In this document: in pieces, positions 9,089 through 17,276 of the stretch
Layout: the number at the start of each line of letters is the position of its first letter
Position numbering within the stretch: the stretch's first letter is position 1
Source of the DNA: Cobetia amphilecti
GTDB taxonomy: Bacteria > Pseudomonadota > Gammaproteobacteria > Pseudomonadales > Halomonadaceae
Length of the DNA: 64,000 nucleotides
Direction: 5' to 3'
NCBI RefSeq assembly: GCF_020217465.1
Contig: NZ_CP084115.1
Coordinates: 2,170,001-2,234,000 of the forward strand
Made by a program: the position numbers and the translations under genes
Notes under the pieces: model-generated
Databases searched by the model: none
Told to the model about the DNA's origin: nothing
What the model saw: only the letters and a program-made list of their open reading frames with translations

Positions 9089-9136
9089 CGCTCATCTCCA
9101 CGGTCTTCCTCACGGTCATCCTCGCGCTCATCCTCT
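9089..9136. repeat. 12-bp tandem repeat, four copies
   Basis: Units CGCTCATCTCCA, CGGTCTTCCTCA, CGGTCATCCTCG and CGCTCATCCTCT follow each other without gaps. They are purely intergenic and pyrimidine-rich on the plus strand. Confidence 0.8.
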
Positions 9137-9293
9137 CAACCACCCCGCAGGGTGGCGTGCCGGCGGCGAGGTGAGACATGACGCCGCGCCGTGCCTGACA
9201 CCCACAGGCCAAACGGCTACCATTGGCGCCCACGCGCGAGTGCTGTCATCGCTGCCGTACGCCATCACCCTGTTACCGTTGCCGGAGTGCCAG

Positions 9294-10334
9294 ATGTCCC
9301 TGCTTCCCCCTGCACTGTTCTGTCCTTCGATATCACTACCGATATCTCGCCCGCGTCTGGCACGCATGTTCGCCACCCTGTCGCTCACCACTGCCAGCCT
9401 GACCCTTGCCCAGCACGCCAGCGCGCTGGAGATCGGCATGCCCGCCGATGGCGGCGTCAGCGTCAGTCCCGCCGTGATGCTTGAAGCCGAGGGCACCCTC
9501 GATGAGCAACTGAGCAGCCCGCTGATGCTCAAGCAGTTCTCAAGCCCCGAGGCCGTGGAGCAAGGGCTGAGCGATGGTAGCCTCGACGCCGCCTACCTGA
9601 CGCCGCAGATGCTCAAGGCACTGACCGACAGCGGCATGTCACTGCGAGTGCTGGACGGCGCGGATCTCGACGATGTCAGCCTGGTCGCGCGCGATGAGCT
9701 GATCCGCTACACCGAATTGTTCGAGCCGCAGGAGCTGCTGATCCGCTTCCTCAATGACACCACGCGTGCGGTGCGAGTGGTGATGCGCGATGACGATGCA
9801 CGCTCGCATCTGGCGCTGAAGCAGTGGATCGAGGTCAAGGTCGGCTCCAGCATGCAGCTGGTCAGCCCGCGCTCGCTGGAAGAGCTCGAAGGCGATGAAT
9901 ATGTAGGGGATGCGCCTCAGGCACTGATCAACAGCCGCAAGATGCACGCCGCCTTCCTCAACGGCGATGACGCGACGCGTCTGGTGGCGCTGCATCCGCT
10001 GTCCAAGAACTGGCTGCCGCGCGCCGACATGCTCGACCTGCCGCGCATGCTGCTGGTCAGCCGCGCCGATATCGAGGATGCGAGCCTTGAGGCCGAGCTC
10101 GAGTCTCTGTCCGTCGCACACGCCCGCATGCAGCAGAGCCTGCACGGCGAAGAGCCGATGAAGCTCGCCTTCACGCTCAAGCAGGCCTGGCCGGCGGATG
10201 CCGGTGAGGCGCCGAGTCTGCCCAAGGTGGTGCATGCGCTGAACGGGCGCGCTATCCCGACCGCCGACATGCGCACCGCCCTCAAGGACTGGCTGGGCAA
10301 GCAGCAGTCAGCGGTCAGCTGGCCTGAGCTATAG
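9294..10334 (+). CDS. Exported solute-binding-like protein, function unknown
   Basis: This is a 346-residue protein with an N-terminal export signal (hydrophobic stretch MFATLSLTTASLTLA, cleavage near HASA-LE). The mature part resembles the first lobe of a type-2 periplasmic substrate-binding protein (LMLKQFSSPEAVEQGLSDG, DAAYLTPQMLKAL), the way SsuA/ThiY-like proteins begin. I am not certain of the family. ATG 9294 has GGAG 7 nt upstream; ATG 9366 would also leave an intact signal peptide. No ABC permease or ATPase gene lies beside it. A 12-bp repeat and a terminator follow. Confidence 0.7.
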   Translation: MSLLPPALFCPSISLPISRPRLARMFATLSLTTASLTLAQHASALEIGMPADGGVSVSPAVMLEAEGTLDEQLSSPLMLKQFSSPEAVEQGLSDGSLDAAYLTPQMLKALTDSGMSLRVLDGADLDDVSLVARDELIRYTELFEPQELLIRFLNDTTRAVRVVMRDDDARSHLALKQWIEVKVGSSMQLVSPRSLEELEGDEYVGDAPQALINSRKMHAAFLNGDDATRLVALHPLSKNWLPRADMLDLPRMLLVSRADIEDASLEAELESLSVAHARMQQSLHGEEPMKLAFTLKQAWPADAGEAPSLPKVVHALNGRAIPTADMRTALKDWLGKQQSAVSWPEL

Positions 10335-10336
10335 CA

Positions 10337-10372
10337 GTAGACCCAGGTGTAGACCCGGCCGTAGGCCCAACA
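10337..10372. repeat. 12-bp tandem repeat, three copies, just after a stop codon
   Basis: GTAGACCCAGGT, GTAGACCCGGCC and GTAGGCCCAACA start 2 bp after the stop codon of the upstream gene. Confidence 0.8.
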
Positions 10373-10406
10373 GTCATGCCCGCCACAGGGCAAATGACAG
10401 ACACAA

Positions 10407-10434
10407 AAAAAACCCGCCGATTGGCGGGTTTTTT
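10407..10434. terminator. Bidirectional terminator between convergent genes
   Basis: A perfect 12-bp stem AAAAAACCCGCC/GGCGGGTTTTTT with loop GATT serves the exported protein gene on the plus strand and the coiled-coil gene on the minus strand. Confidence 0.93.
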
Positions 10435-10449
10435 CGATCAAGGCAACGA

Positions 10450-10983
10450 TCAGGCGTCGAGGGCTTCAGCGATCTGGGACTGAGCCTTCGGGCCGATGCC
10501 CTTGACTTCAGAGATCACGCCATCAGCGTGAGCCTTGCGAACCTTGGCGACATCGTCGTAGCCAGCGTCAGTCAGGGCACGGATAGCGGCAGCGTTGAGG
10601 CCGAGGTCTTCCAGAGAGGTCGCATCGGCTTCTTCGGTCGCTTCCTCGACGGCTGCGCCCATCGGCATCATGCGAGACTGGGCGATGGCCTGTTCGCGTG
10701 CCAGACGTGCCTTGTACTGCACAAGCTTCTGGTTGAACTCGTGTTCGACCTGCTTGCGGTGCTTGTCAGAGGCTGCGGCTTTCTCGCTCAGGCGTTCGTT
10801 GCGAGCGCGCAGGTCTTCGACTTCCTTCTTTGCCTTGTCACGGGCATTGCGGAGCTTGTCGGCTTCTTTGCTGGCTTCACGCAGCTGACGCTCCAGCTCC
10901 TTGATGCGGGCGTTCTGGTCCTGCTTGGTGTCCTGCTCCTGAAACAGGGATGCAAGCTGGTCGTCAAGATTAGCGTCGGTCAT
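10450..10983 (-). CDS. Coiled-coil protein with C-terminal helix-hairpin-helix
   Basis: This is a 177-residue soluble protein. Residues about 20-100 form a charged coiled coil (RIKELERQLREASKEADKLR and onward). Residues about 120-175 form a helix-hairpin-helix-like domain ending VKGIGPKAQSQIAEALDA, a fold common in DNA-binding proteins. No catalytic motif was seen. It is a single gene, closed by the terminator at 10407-10434. It could be a DNA-associated structural or repair accessory protein, but the name of the family is not known to me. Confidence 0.75.
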   Translation of the reverse strand: MTDANLDDQLASLFQEQDTKQDQNARIKELERQLREASKEADKLRNARDKAKKEVEDLRARNERLSEKAAASDKHRKQVEHEFNQKLVQYKARLAREQAIAQSRMMPMGAAVEEATEEADATSLEDLGLNAAAIRALTDAGYDDVAKVRKAHADGVISEVKGIGPKAQSQIAEALDA

Positions 10984-11157
10984 ACTGCTATGTTGCCTCG
11001 AATAATTGATAAAGAGCTAAAGTCTGGGCGCACATTCTACCGCAGTTCTTCAGTTTGTGCTGCATTTGAGCGCAACCCGAGCGGGATGAATGTGAATCGG
11101 GGGTCCTGCATGGGGCAATATTACCCCAACTGTGTGACATCGCCAGCCACGGATGAA

Positions 11158-11202
11158 CCAGTTATGGACGATCCAGTCATGGATGATCCAGTCGTGGAGG
11201 AT
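11158..11202. repeat. 15-bp tandem repeat, three copies
   Basis: CCAGTTATGGACGAT, CCAGTCATGGATGAT and CCAGTCGTGGAGGAT are contiguous; the differences lie mostly at two-base positions. Because 15 is a multiple of 3 they keep a frame open (EPVMDDPVMDDPVVED), but no gene is supported. Confidence 0.85.
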
Positions 11203-11273
11203 ACCGAGCGCGGGATGAGACGGCACTGAACGCACACGATAATCGCATGTCGGCGCCGTGGCGCAGGTCACGG

Positions 11274-11305
11274 AAAAGACAGCCCGCTTTCATGGGCTGT
11301 CTTTT
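11274..11305 (-). terminator. Terminator of the dehydrogenase operon
   Basis: A perfect 12-bp stem AAAAGACAGCCC/GGGCTGTCTTTT with an 8-nt loop lies downstream of the cytochrome gene on the minus strand. Its A-run gives the U-tract. On the plus strand it ends in TTTTTT and may also work from that side. Confidence 0.85.
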
Positions 11306-11366
11306 TTAGCGGTTACCCAGCACTTGTGCAGGCCTGTCAGCCTAGACCTCAGTGCCTGCACCGGAC

Positions 11367-12896
11367 TCAGTGCTTGCGCCAGTCCTCGAGCTTGTCGCTC
11401 AACTGCTGACGACGCGCTTCGGGCGATGCCAGCGTCTCGGACTGATGGCCTTCCCCGAAGCGATTCTCGAGATAGTCCATCAGATTGATCAGCTCATCAT
11501 CGGTCAGGCTGTCATCGAAGGCCGGCATGAAGACACTGTGGCCATTGTTCTCACGCTGCACGCCATTGAGGATCGCCTGGGCCAGATTGTCCGGATAGAC
11601 ACTGCCGGTCACGCTGTTGTGGAACAGCGACGGGTAGTAGCCATCCTGGGTGCCGGCACCATCCGCGCCGTGGCACATGGCGCAGTGGCCCAGATACAGA
11701 CGCACGCCCGGCGTGGCATCGGTCAGCTGGCCGATCAGATCTTCATCGTCGGGACGCTTGTCCAGCGGCTGACCGCGCAGCAACAGCACGTCATCGGCCG
11801 GTGCGCCCTGATTGAAGCGCGTGGCGACCTGCGGCTCGCTTTCGGCCTCGCGATCGCCATCATTGACCGCCTCGCCCTGCTCGCCCTTGCCATCCACCGC
11901 CGGAATCGACTTCAGATAGACCGCGATGGCGCGCAGGTCATCTTCACTCATGTGACGCATGGAGTGCTCGACCACATCCGCCATCGGGCCGCCAGCCTGC
12001 GCCTTGCCCTTGAGGTTGCCGGTCGCCAGATAGGTCTGGATATCCTGCTCGCTCCAGCTGCCCAGACCATCCTGCATGTCCGGCGTGAGGTTGAAGGCGC
12101 GCCAGCCCTCGATCATCGCCCCACCCAGATAGCCTTCTTCATCACCGGTCAGTGCCGTTTCCTGGAAGGCGAAGCCACGTTCGGTGTGACAGCTGCCACA
12201 GTGGCCCGGCCCCTGGACGAGATAGGCGCCACGGTTCCAGTCGGCACTCTTGTCCTCGTGGTCCTGCCACGGCTCCAGCGGCGAGAAGATCTCTTCCCAC
12301 AGCGCCATCGGCCAGCGCATGTTGAGCGGGAACGGAATCTCGCTTTCGCGGTTGGGCGTGCTGCTCGGCGTCACCTCATGCATGTTCCAGGCGTAGAGCG
12401 CCTTGATGTCCTCATCCGTCAGACGGGCGTAGGACGGGAACGGCATCGCCGGATAGAGGTTGTGGCCGTCGGCAGCCTCGCCCTCGCGCAGCACACGGGT
12501 GTATTCCTCGAGGGTGTAGTTGCCGATGCCGTGCTCGGTGTCCGGGGTGATGTTGGTGGCGTAGATCTCGCCCACCGGGGTCTCGAAGCCGAGGCCACCG
12601 GCATATTCATCGCCGTCCTCGGTGCTGTGACAGGCCGCGCAATCGCTGGCGCGCGCCATGTACAGACCCTTTTCGATCAGCGCGGGGTCATTGGTGGCAG
12701 CCTTGTCGGCTTCCACCTGGCTGGCGTGCTCGTCCTCGCCACTACCACAGGCGCTGAGCAACAAGGCGCTGGTGCCCGCAATGGCGGCCAGGCGGACGGC
12801 ACGGGTCAGGCGTGCGGGGCGAAGGATCGGGCGGGCACCGCGACCTTTCTCATCAATGGCATCACGGGTGCCAGCAGTACGGACGTGCGGGACCAT
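11367..12896 (-). CDS. Triheme cytochrome c subunit of membrane-bound dehydrogenase
   Basis: This is the electron-transfer subunit that passes electrons from a GMC flavoprotein dehydrogenase towards the quinone pool or terminal oxidases. It has 509 residues. A long basic N-terminus precedes a lipobox (LLLSAC, Cys50), suggesting a lipoprotein anchor. Three heme-binding CXXCH motifs are present: CAACH at 86-90, CGSCH and CAMCH. The layout matches the cytochrome subunit of acetic-acid-bacteria alcohol and gluconate dehydrogenases. I chose ATG 12896 because AGGAA precedes it and the upstream GMC gene stops 2 bp before it (TAAGCATG), implying coupling. An upstream in-frame ATG at 12962 lies inside the GMC gene. 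Confidence 0.88.
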   Translation of the reverse strand: MVPHVRTAGTRDAIDEKGRGARPILRPARLTRAVRLAAIAGTSALLLSACGSGEDEHASQVEADKAATNDPALIEKGLYMARASDCAACHSTEDGDEYAGGLGFETPVGEIYATNITPDTEHGIGNYTLEEYTRVLREGEAADGHNLYPAMPFPSYARLTDEDIKALYAWNMHEVTPSSTPNRESEIPFPLNMRWPMALWEEIFSPLEPWQDHEDKSADWNRGAYLVQGPGHCGSCHTERGFAFQETALTGDEEGYLGGAMIEGWRAFNLTPDMQDGLGSWSEQDIQTYLATGNLKGKAQAGGPMADVVEHSMRHMSEDDLRAIAVYLKSIPAVDGKGEQGEAVNDGDREAESEPQVATRFNQGAPADDVLLLRGQPLDKRPDDEDLIGQLTDATPGVRLYLGHCAMCHGADGAGTQDGYYPSLFHNSVTGSVYPDNLAQAILNGVQRENNGHSVFMPAFDDSLTDDELINLMDYLENRFGEGHQSETLASPEARRQQLSDKLEDWRKH

Positions 12897-12898
12897 GC

Positions 12899-14512
12899 TT
12901 ATATTTCCTGTTCGAGCAGATCGGCAATACGCAGAGACAACGCCGCGATGGTCAGGGTGCAATTGACCGACCCGACGGTGGGCATGCTGCCGGAGCTGGC
13001 GACAAACAGGTTGTCATGGCCATGCACTCGGCAATCGCGATCCACCACGGAATCTTTGGGGTTGTCTCCCATCAGGGTCGTACCGCAGATATGCTGGTTG
13101 TTGGAGAACTCATCACGGAACGCGATGTCGGTGCCTCCCATCAGCTGAGCGATACGCGCATATTGTTCACGGGTATGCGCGGCGCTGCGCTTGACGTAAT
13201 CATCGATAGCATAACGGAATTCCGGGCGCGGCAGGCCGAGAGCGTCATGTTTTTTTGACGGCGTGATGCGATTGGCGGCCTCTGGCAACAGCTCGTGGAA
13301 GCTGTCGAACTGCACATAGCGGCTGGCGCGGTTATCGATCTGCGCCTGCAGATCCGCGCCGAGCCTGAGCGGTGTTTCCGACAGCACTTCGGTCGTCATC
13401 TGCTGCGTGCGGGCAATGTTGGACAGGTGCAGCTTCTTGGACGCGAAGTCCTTGCGGAAGTCGCCGTCGCGCCAGGTGATGATGGAGGTCATCTCCTGAG
13501 GGCCACGCCCAGCCCACAGCGGCTCATCGGCCAGAAAGCTCACCCCGGTGCCGGGATGGTCCATAAGATGCCGGCCGACCATGTCGTTCTGGTTACCCAC
13601 CCCATCGGGGGTATGGGCGTTGACCGACATCTGCATCAGCTTGGGCGTCTCGATGCCATTGGCCGCCAGCACCACTCGCGCCGCACTCAGGCGATGCTGC
13701 GTGCCCTCGGGGTCCAGATAACGTACCTCGCGAATCTTGCCACTGGCGTCGCTCTCCAGGTGATGCACGATGGCATTGTCGATCAGCCTGGCACCGGCAC
13801 GTTCGGCCTTCTCGACATGGATGATGCCGGAATACATCGCGCCGATCGGGCAGATGGGCATGCAGTTGTTGTTGCCACAGCAGGTCGGGCGCTCATCATA
13901 GGGGCGGCTGTTGCGCGCCACCGGCTCGGTGACCATGTCAAAGCCGTGGGGATTGATGCGCTCGCTGACCCGCCGCTCGTTCCACGACAGCGGCAGAGGC
14001 GCCATCGGATACTCGGCGCTGCGTGGGCTGCCGAGATCGACATCATTCGGCCCCCAGACACCCAGCGCAACCTCAGCCCGGAAGTAATAGTCTTCCAGAT
14101 CGTCATAGCCGATCGGCCAGTCGCGCCCGACGCCATACTCGCTCTTGAGCACGAAATCGCTGGGCAGAAAACGCCAGGAAGACGCCGCCCAGTGCCAGGT
14201 AGTGCCACCGACCGCGCGAATGTACTGGGCGTCGTAGGCCTGCTCGCCCTTCTGCACCAGATAGTCGGCATTCTCGCCGTAGAGCATCGGATGGGGCGCC
14301 GCCTTGCTGGCAGGATAGGGCCCCATGAAGTCCATCTTGTTGGCCTGGTTGCGGAAGCGCTCGACGATCTGCCAGCGCTGCATGCGCGGGCCGGCTTCCA
14401 GCATGATGACCGACTTGCCGGCCTCGGCCAGGCGATGTGCGATCAGGGCACCGGCAACGCCGGAACCGACCACGATCACATCGGCATCATACGCACGGGA
14501 TTCCTCGGCCAT
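12899..14512 (-). CDS. GMC-family FAD dehydrogenase, large subunit
   Basis: This is the catalytic flavoprotein of a three-subunit periplasmic dehydrogenase of the gluconate/sorbitol/2-ketogluconate type; the exact substrate cannot be told. It has 537 residues with an FAD-binding Rossmann motif GSGVAG at 16-21, then the GMC elements GGTTWHWAASSWR and TCCGNNNCMPICPIGA (Cys-rich loop). The C-terminal NQHICGTTLMGDNP and SVNCTLTIAALSLRIAD carry the catalytic His/Asn region. ATG 14512 has GAGGAG upstream. It has no signal peptide of its own and probably rides out with the Tat-exported small subunit encoded upstream. Confidence 0.9.
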   Translation of the reverse strand: MAEESRAYDADVIVVGSGVAGALIAHRLAEAGKSVIMLEAGPRMQRWQIVERFRNQANKMDFMGPYPASKAAPHPMLYGENADYLVQKGEQAYDAQYIRAVGGTTWHWAASSWRFLPSDFVLKSEYGVGRDWPIGYDDLEDYYFRAEVALGVWGPNDVDLGSPRSAEYPMAPLPLSWNERRVSERINPHGFDMVTEPVARNSRPYDERPTCCGNNNCMPICPIGAMYSGIIHVEKAERAGARLIDNAIVHHLESDASGKIREVRYLDPEGTQHRLSAARVVLAANGIETPKLMQMSVNAHTPDGVGNQNDMVGRHLMDHPGTGVSFLADEPLWAGRGPQEMTSIITWRDGDFRKDFASKKLHLSNIARTQQMTTEVLSETPLRLGADLQAQIDNRASRYVQFDSFHELLPEAANRITPSKKHDALGLPRPEFRYAIDDYVKRSAAHTREQYARIAQLMGGTDIAFRDEFSNNQHICGTTLMGDNPKDSVVDRDCRVHGHDNLFVASSGSMPTVGSVNCTLTIAALSLRIADLLEQEI

Positions 14513-14668
14513 GCAGGATTCTCCTCGGGAAATTGGGAACAGCAACAGGGGCAGTCAGGACGCCCCTGGAAGGTCTGGCATGCAGGCGATGTCAGGAGCT
14601 GAGGTCTAAGCACGGACTCAAGGCCCGACCATCCGCCACGCGCAAGCCTGGGGAGAAAGCGTGACCAC

Positions 14669-15217
14669 TCAGGCCTTGGGTGCCTCTGCCCAGAACCCCG
14701 GGCGATTGGGGCAATAGGTACGCACCACCTGCACATCGCGCGGCCCGGCATACATGCCAGCGCGTTCGAAAGCGATGACCTCGGCGGCAGGGTCACTGAT
14801 CGACTTGCCGACCGTGCCCAGCATCCAGGCCTGCAGCAGACGGCGCACCAGCGCCATCTCGCCGTCACTCAGGTCTTCCTTTTTCACGTACTCTCGCGAC
14901 TCGCCCAGGGCCAGCAAGCGAGTCTTGAGGGCCGGCAAGCTGCCGACACCGGGCACTCCCTCGGCTGGAATTCTCGCCAGCGCCTCGAAGTAGCGCTGGC
15001 CCAGCCGCTCATCCAAGGTCTTGTCGCTGAGCAACCAACGCGACAGGACCATGAACGTCGCGAAGGCACTGTCATCCTGCGTCTGTTGCTCGTCAGCGAC
15101 TGTCTCGGCCAGGGCCTGGAGGGACAGGCCGCCGAACACGGCAATGCCTGCCCCACCGAGCCCCAGCTTCAATAGCTGGCGACGTGAAGGATCAGTAGCG
15201 CTCTGGGATGTCGACAT
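14669..15217 (-). CDS. Small (gamma) subunit of gluconate-2-dehydrogenase-type complex, Tat signal
   Basis: This is a 182-residue protein with a twin-arginine signal (SRRQLLKLGLGGAG, residues 11-24) and a hydrophobic core ending near ALAET. The mature part has the gluconate-2-dehydrogenase subunit 3 look (FMVLSRWLL, LLQAWMLGTVG, AEVIAFERAGMYAG). Its likely role is to export and stabilise the GMC subunit. ATG 15217 has GGGAGG upstream; the frame is open further but without family features. It is the first gene of the leftward operon small subunit - GMC - cytochrome c, with a 156-bp gap to the GMC gene. Confidence 0.87.
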   Translation of the reverse strand: MSTSQSATDPSRRQLLKLGLGGAGIAVFGGLSLQALAETVADEQQTQDDSAFATFMVLSRWLLSDKTLDERLGQRYFEALARIPAEGVPGVGSLPALKTRLLALGESREYVKKEDLSDGEMALVRRLLQAWMLGTVGKSISDPAAEVIAFERAGMYAGPRDVQVVRTYCPNRPGFWAEAPKA

Positions 15218-15726
15218 GCGGCCCTCCCGGACAATGAATGGTTCACCCGACGCCAGCGCACAAGGCGGTATTGCCACCTGTGTGCTGCACCCGAATAGCA
15301 CTCGAACAGCACACCAGCAGACCTTGAGCGGTTCTGAACAGCTCTTGCGCAGCCCTTGCACAGGGTTTGATGAGTTGCATGGTAACAAGCGCCATCACGT
15401 TATAGACAAACGTATAATGAACAAGTAGTTCCTGTTTAAGCAACTCCAGAGACATGCTTTGCGCAACCCAGCCCGCTTACGGACAAACGCTTGCTGCTGG
15501 CCTACTGACAAGGGTCGTTCGAAACCGCGAGAGTTACCAGCGGATGCCCACGAATGCCGATGCCTGACGGAAGAGTCACCCGCGCCTGTCTCCCGCTCGC
15601 CGACAGTTCCCTGACTGTGCTCGGCGCAGTAGGATGTGGGGCAAAGGCAACAGCTGTGGCCAGACTGGCTCGCTCACGAGCCGACGCCCGCGCCGCCCAT
15701 CAACTCGACTTCAGGGAAGACTCGCC
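15218..15726. other. Divergent intergenic region
   Basis: This 509-bp gap separates the leftward dehydrogenase operon from the rightward lipoprotein gene. An AT-rich island at 15398-15425 includes a perfect TATAAT at 15413-15418, with no good -35 at the expected distance on the plus strand. The promoters of both units are expected here. Frames from 15554 and 15634 run into the lipoprotein gene and lack start signals. Confidence 0.45.
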
Positions 15727-16269
15727 ATGCTTCGTCACTTGCGTACTCCACTCGCTCTGCTCATGTGCACCGCCGTTCTTGCCGGGTGTGAAAGCGCCTC
15801 GCGCATGGCCGACAGCATTTCGCTGCCGGACTTCGGCTCCTCCTCGCAGACCGAACAGGGCGAGCAACGCGTCCAGCGCACCGTCGCCTTCCCGGAGGCG
15901 GAGTACGCCAAGCTCGACAAGACCGGCACCTCGGTGATCAAGGGCCGCATGTCCTATGAGTGGCAGGGCCAGACGATCTACGCCAACCGGGCGGGCATCT
16001 CGATCGCGCCGGTCACCACCTACTCCGCCGAAGCCGCGGAATTGGCGCTGGCGGGCAAGACGGCGTCTCGCGCCGACCCCCGTGCCCAGGCCTATACCCA
16101 CATCGTGCGCACTGACAGCAATGGCTACTTCAATGCCACTGGCCTGCCGTCCGGCACCTTCTATGTCGCCGGTGTCATCCAGTTGCCGGACGGCACACGC
16201 AGCCCGCTGATTCTCAGTCAGGTGCAGGTCGGCCGCGGCCAGACCCGCAGCATCGAGCTGAGCCGCTGA
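15727..16269 (+). CDS. Lipoprotein with transthyretin/carboxypeptidase-regulatory-like domain
   Basis: This is a 180-residue protein. Its lipoprotein signal peptide has the lipobox LAGC (MLRHLRTPLALLMCTAVLAG-C). The mature part has a linker, then about 100 residues resembling a beta-sandwich carboxypeptidase-regulatory-like domain (TDSNGYFNATGLPSGTFYVA, SQVQVGRGQTRSIELSR). ATG 15727 has AGGGA upstream. It probably sits in the inner leaflet of the outer membrane. Role unknown. The next gene is an AraC regulator 64 bp downstream. Confidence 0.75.
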   Translation: MLRHLRTPLALLMCTAVLAGCESASRMADSISLPDFGSSSQTEQGEQRVQRTVAFPEAEYAKLDKTGTSVIKGRMSYEWQGQTIYANRAGISIAPVTTYSAEAAELALAGKTASRADPRAQAYTHIVRTDSNGYFNATGLPSGTFYVAGVIQLPDGTRSPLILSQVQVGRGQTRSIELSR

Positions 16270-16333
16270 CGGCCCGCGTGTTCCTCTTGCTCTGCTTGCT
16301 GCCCTTGCATCGCCGGATGATGGCCATCGCACC

Positions 16334-17068
16334 ATGACGACACTCTCGTTGCGCGCCTATACCCCGCAGGCCACGAGTCATGACCACGACCACCACCAGC
16401 TGGTGCTGCCGATCCGCGGCCATCTCGATATCCAGGTCGGCAGCCATCATGGCACAGTGGTCACCGGCGAGTGCGTCATCATTCGCCCCGGGGAGGCGCA
16501 CCTGTTCCATGCCAAGGACGCCGCGCGTTTCATCGTCGCCGACCTGGACTACCTGCCCGACAATCTCGCGGCGTCGCAACGCGTGGTGTTCTCGATCAGT
16601 ACCCTGCTGATGAACTACCTGCTGTTTCTCGAAGCGCAGCTGCAGGGTGAGGTCGACAAGCACATCGATCAGCTCTCCATCGCGCTGTTTCTCGGTCTGC
16701 TGGAGAAGCAGACCTGTGATCAACGCGTCGATCGTCGTCTGCTCAGAGTGCTCGACGTCATGAACGCGCAGCTGGCCCAGCCCCACGACGTGGCATCACT
16801 GGCCCGACTCGCCCACCTGAGCCCGACCCAGTTTCACAAGGTGTTCCGCGACAATCTGGGCGTCAGCGTCAAGCAGTACCTGACCGCCAGACGCATGGAG
16901 CGCGCGCGGGCGCAGTTGATCCATACCGATCTCAGCGTCCAACAGGTCGCCGAGGCCGTCGGCTATCAGAACCTTTCCGCCTTCTCGCGGCGCTTTTCCT
17001 GCTACTTCGGCCAGTCGCCACGCGAGATGACGCGTCAGTATTCGAGCCTCACTCCCCCGAATGACTGA
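16334..17068 (+). CDS. AraC-family regulator with N-terminal cupin
   Basis: This is a 244-residue transcription factor. Residues about 10-90 form a cupin sensor with a His-rich start (TSHDHDHHQLVLP) and GECVIIRPGEAHLFH, a pattern typical of small-ligand AraC sensors. Residues about 140-240 form the double helix-turn-helix (LARLAHLSPTQFHKVFRDNL, VQQVAEAVGYQNLSAFSRRF, GQSPREMTRQ). It lies directly upstream of two EamA transporters on the same strand and probably controls them, as AraC-exporter pairs often do; this is inference from position. An 8-bp tandem repeat straddles its stop codon. Confidence 0.87.
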   Translation: MTTLSLRAYTPQATSHDHDHHQLVLPIRGHLDIQVGSHHGTVVTGECVIIRPGEAHLFHAKDAARFIVADLDYLPDNLAASQRVVFSISTLLMNYLLFLEAQLQGEVDKHIDQLSIALFLGLLEKQTCDQRVDRRLLRVLDVMNAQLAQPHDVASLARLAHLSPTQFHKVFRDNLGVSVKQYLTARRMERARAQLIHTDLSVQQVAEAVGYQNLSAFSRRFSCYFGQSPREMTRQYSSLTPPND

Positions 17069-17098
17069 ATCACTGAATGACCGACTGACTGACTGACA
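17059..17098. repeat. 8-bp tandem repeat, five copies, across the AraC stop
   Basis: GAATGACT, GAATCACT, GAATGACC, GACTGACT and GACTGACA are contiguous. The stop TGA of the AraC gene is at 17066-17068, so the last two codons lie in the repeat. Confidence 0.8.
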
Positions 17099-17276
17099 CG
17101 ATCATCTGAACAACCGATTGAGTCCCCGAACCCAGCAGTCAATCACCGCATGCTGGTGGTATATGACGTTTTTTGCTTCTCCTGGCAGATCAGAGCGTAG
17201 TTTCAGCACAATATATTCTCGCGATGCCGCGTAATCTCGTGCACACCGAGATACACTTCATTGCGAGCCATCCACC

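Larger units (their letters stand above)
8950..9293. other. Intergenic region with repeats and terminator
   Basis: This 344-bp spacer holds the end of the 24-bp repeat, a strong terminator and a 12-bp four-copy repeat. Minus-strand frames crossing it (for example 8862-9233) encode only the repeats in translation and run into the symporter, so I do not call them genes. Confidence 0.5.
10984..11366. other. Intergenic region with 15-bp repeats and terminator
   Basis: The 383-bp gap contains the probable promoter of the coiled-coil gene (minus strand, just right of 10983), a three-copy 15-bp repeat and a strong hairpin at 11274-11305. Small open frames on both strands cross the repeats and show no coding signature. 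Confidence 0.45.

Noticed and set aside
10528-11229. Plus-strand frame over the coiled-coil gene and the 15-bp repeat
   Set aside because: The minus-strand protein has a clear coiled coil and HhH domain; the plus frame is an antisense shadow extended by the repeat.
11352-13148. 598-codon plus-strand frame opposite the cytochrome c gene
   Set aside because: It mirrors the GC-rich codon pattern of the real gene on the other strand, has no ribosome-binding site and no recognisable domain.
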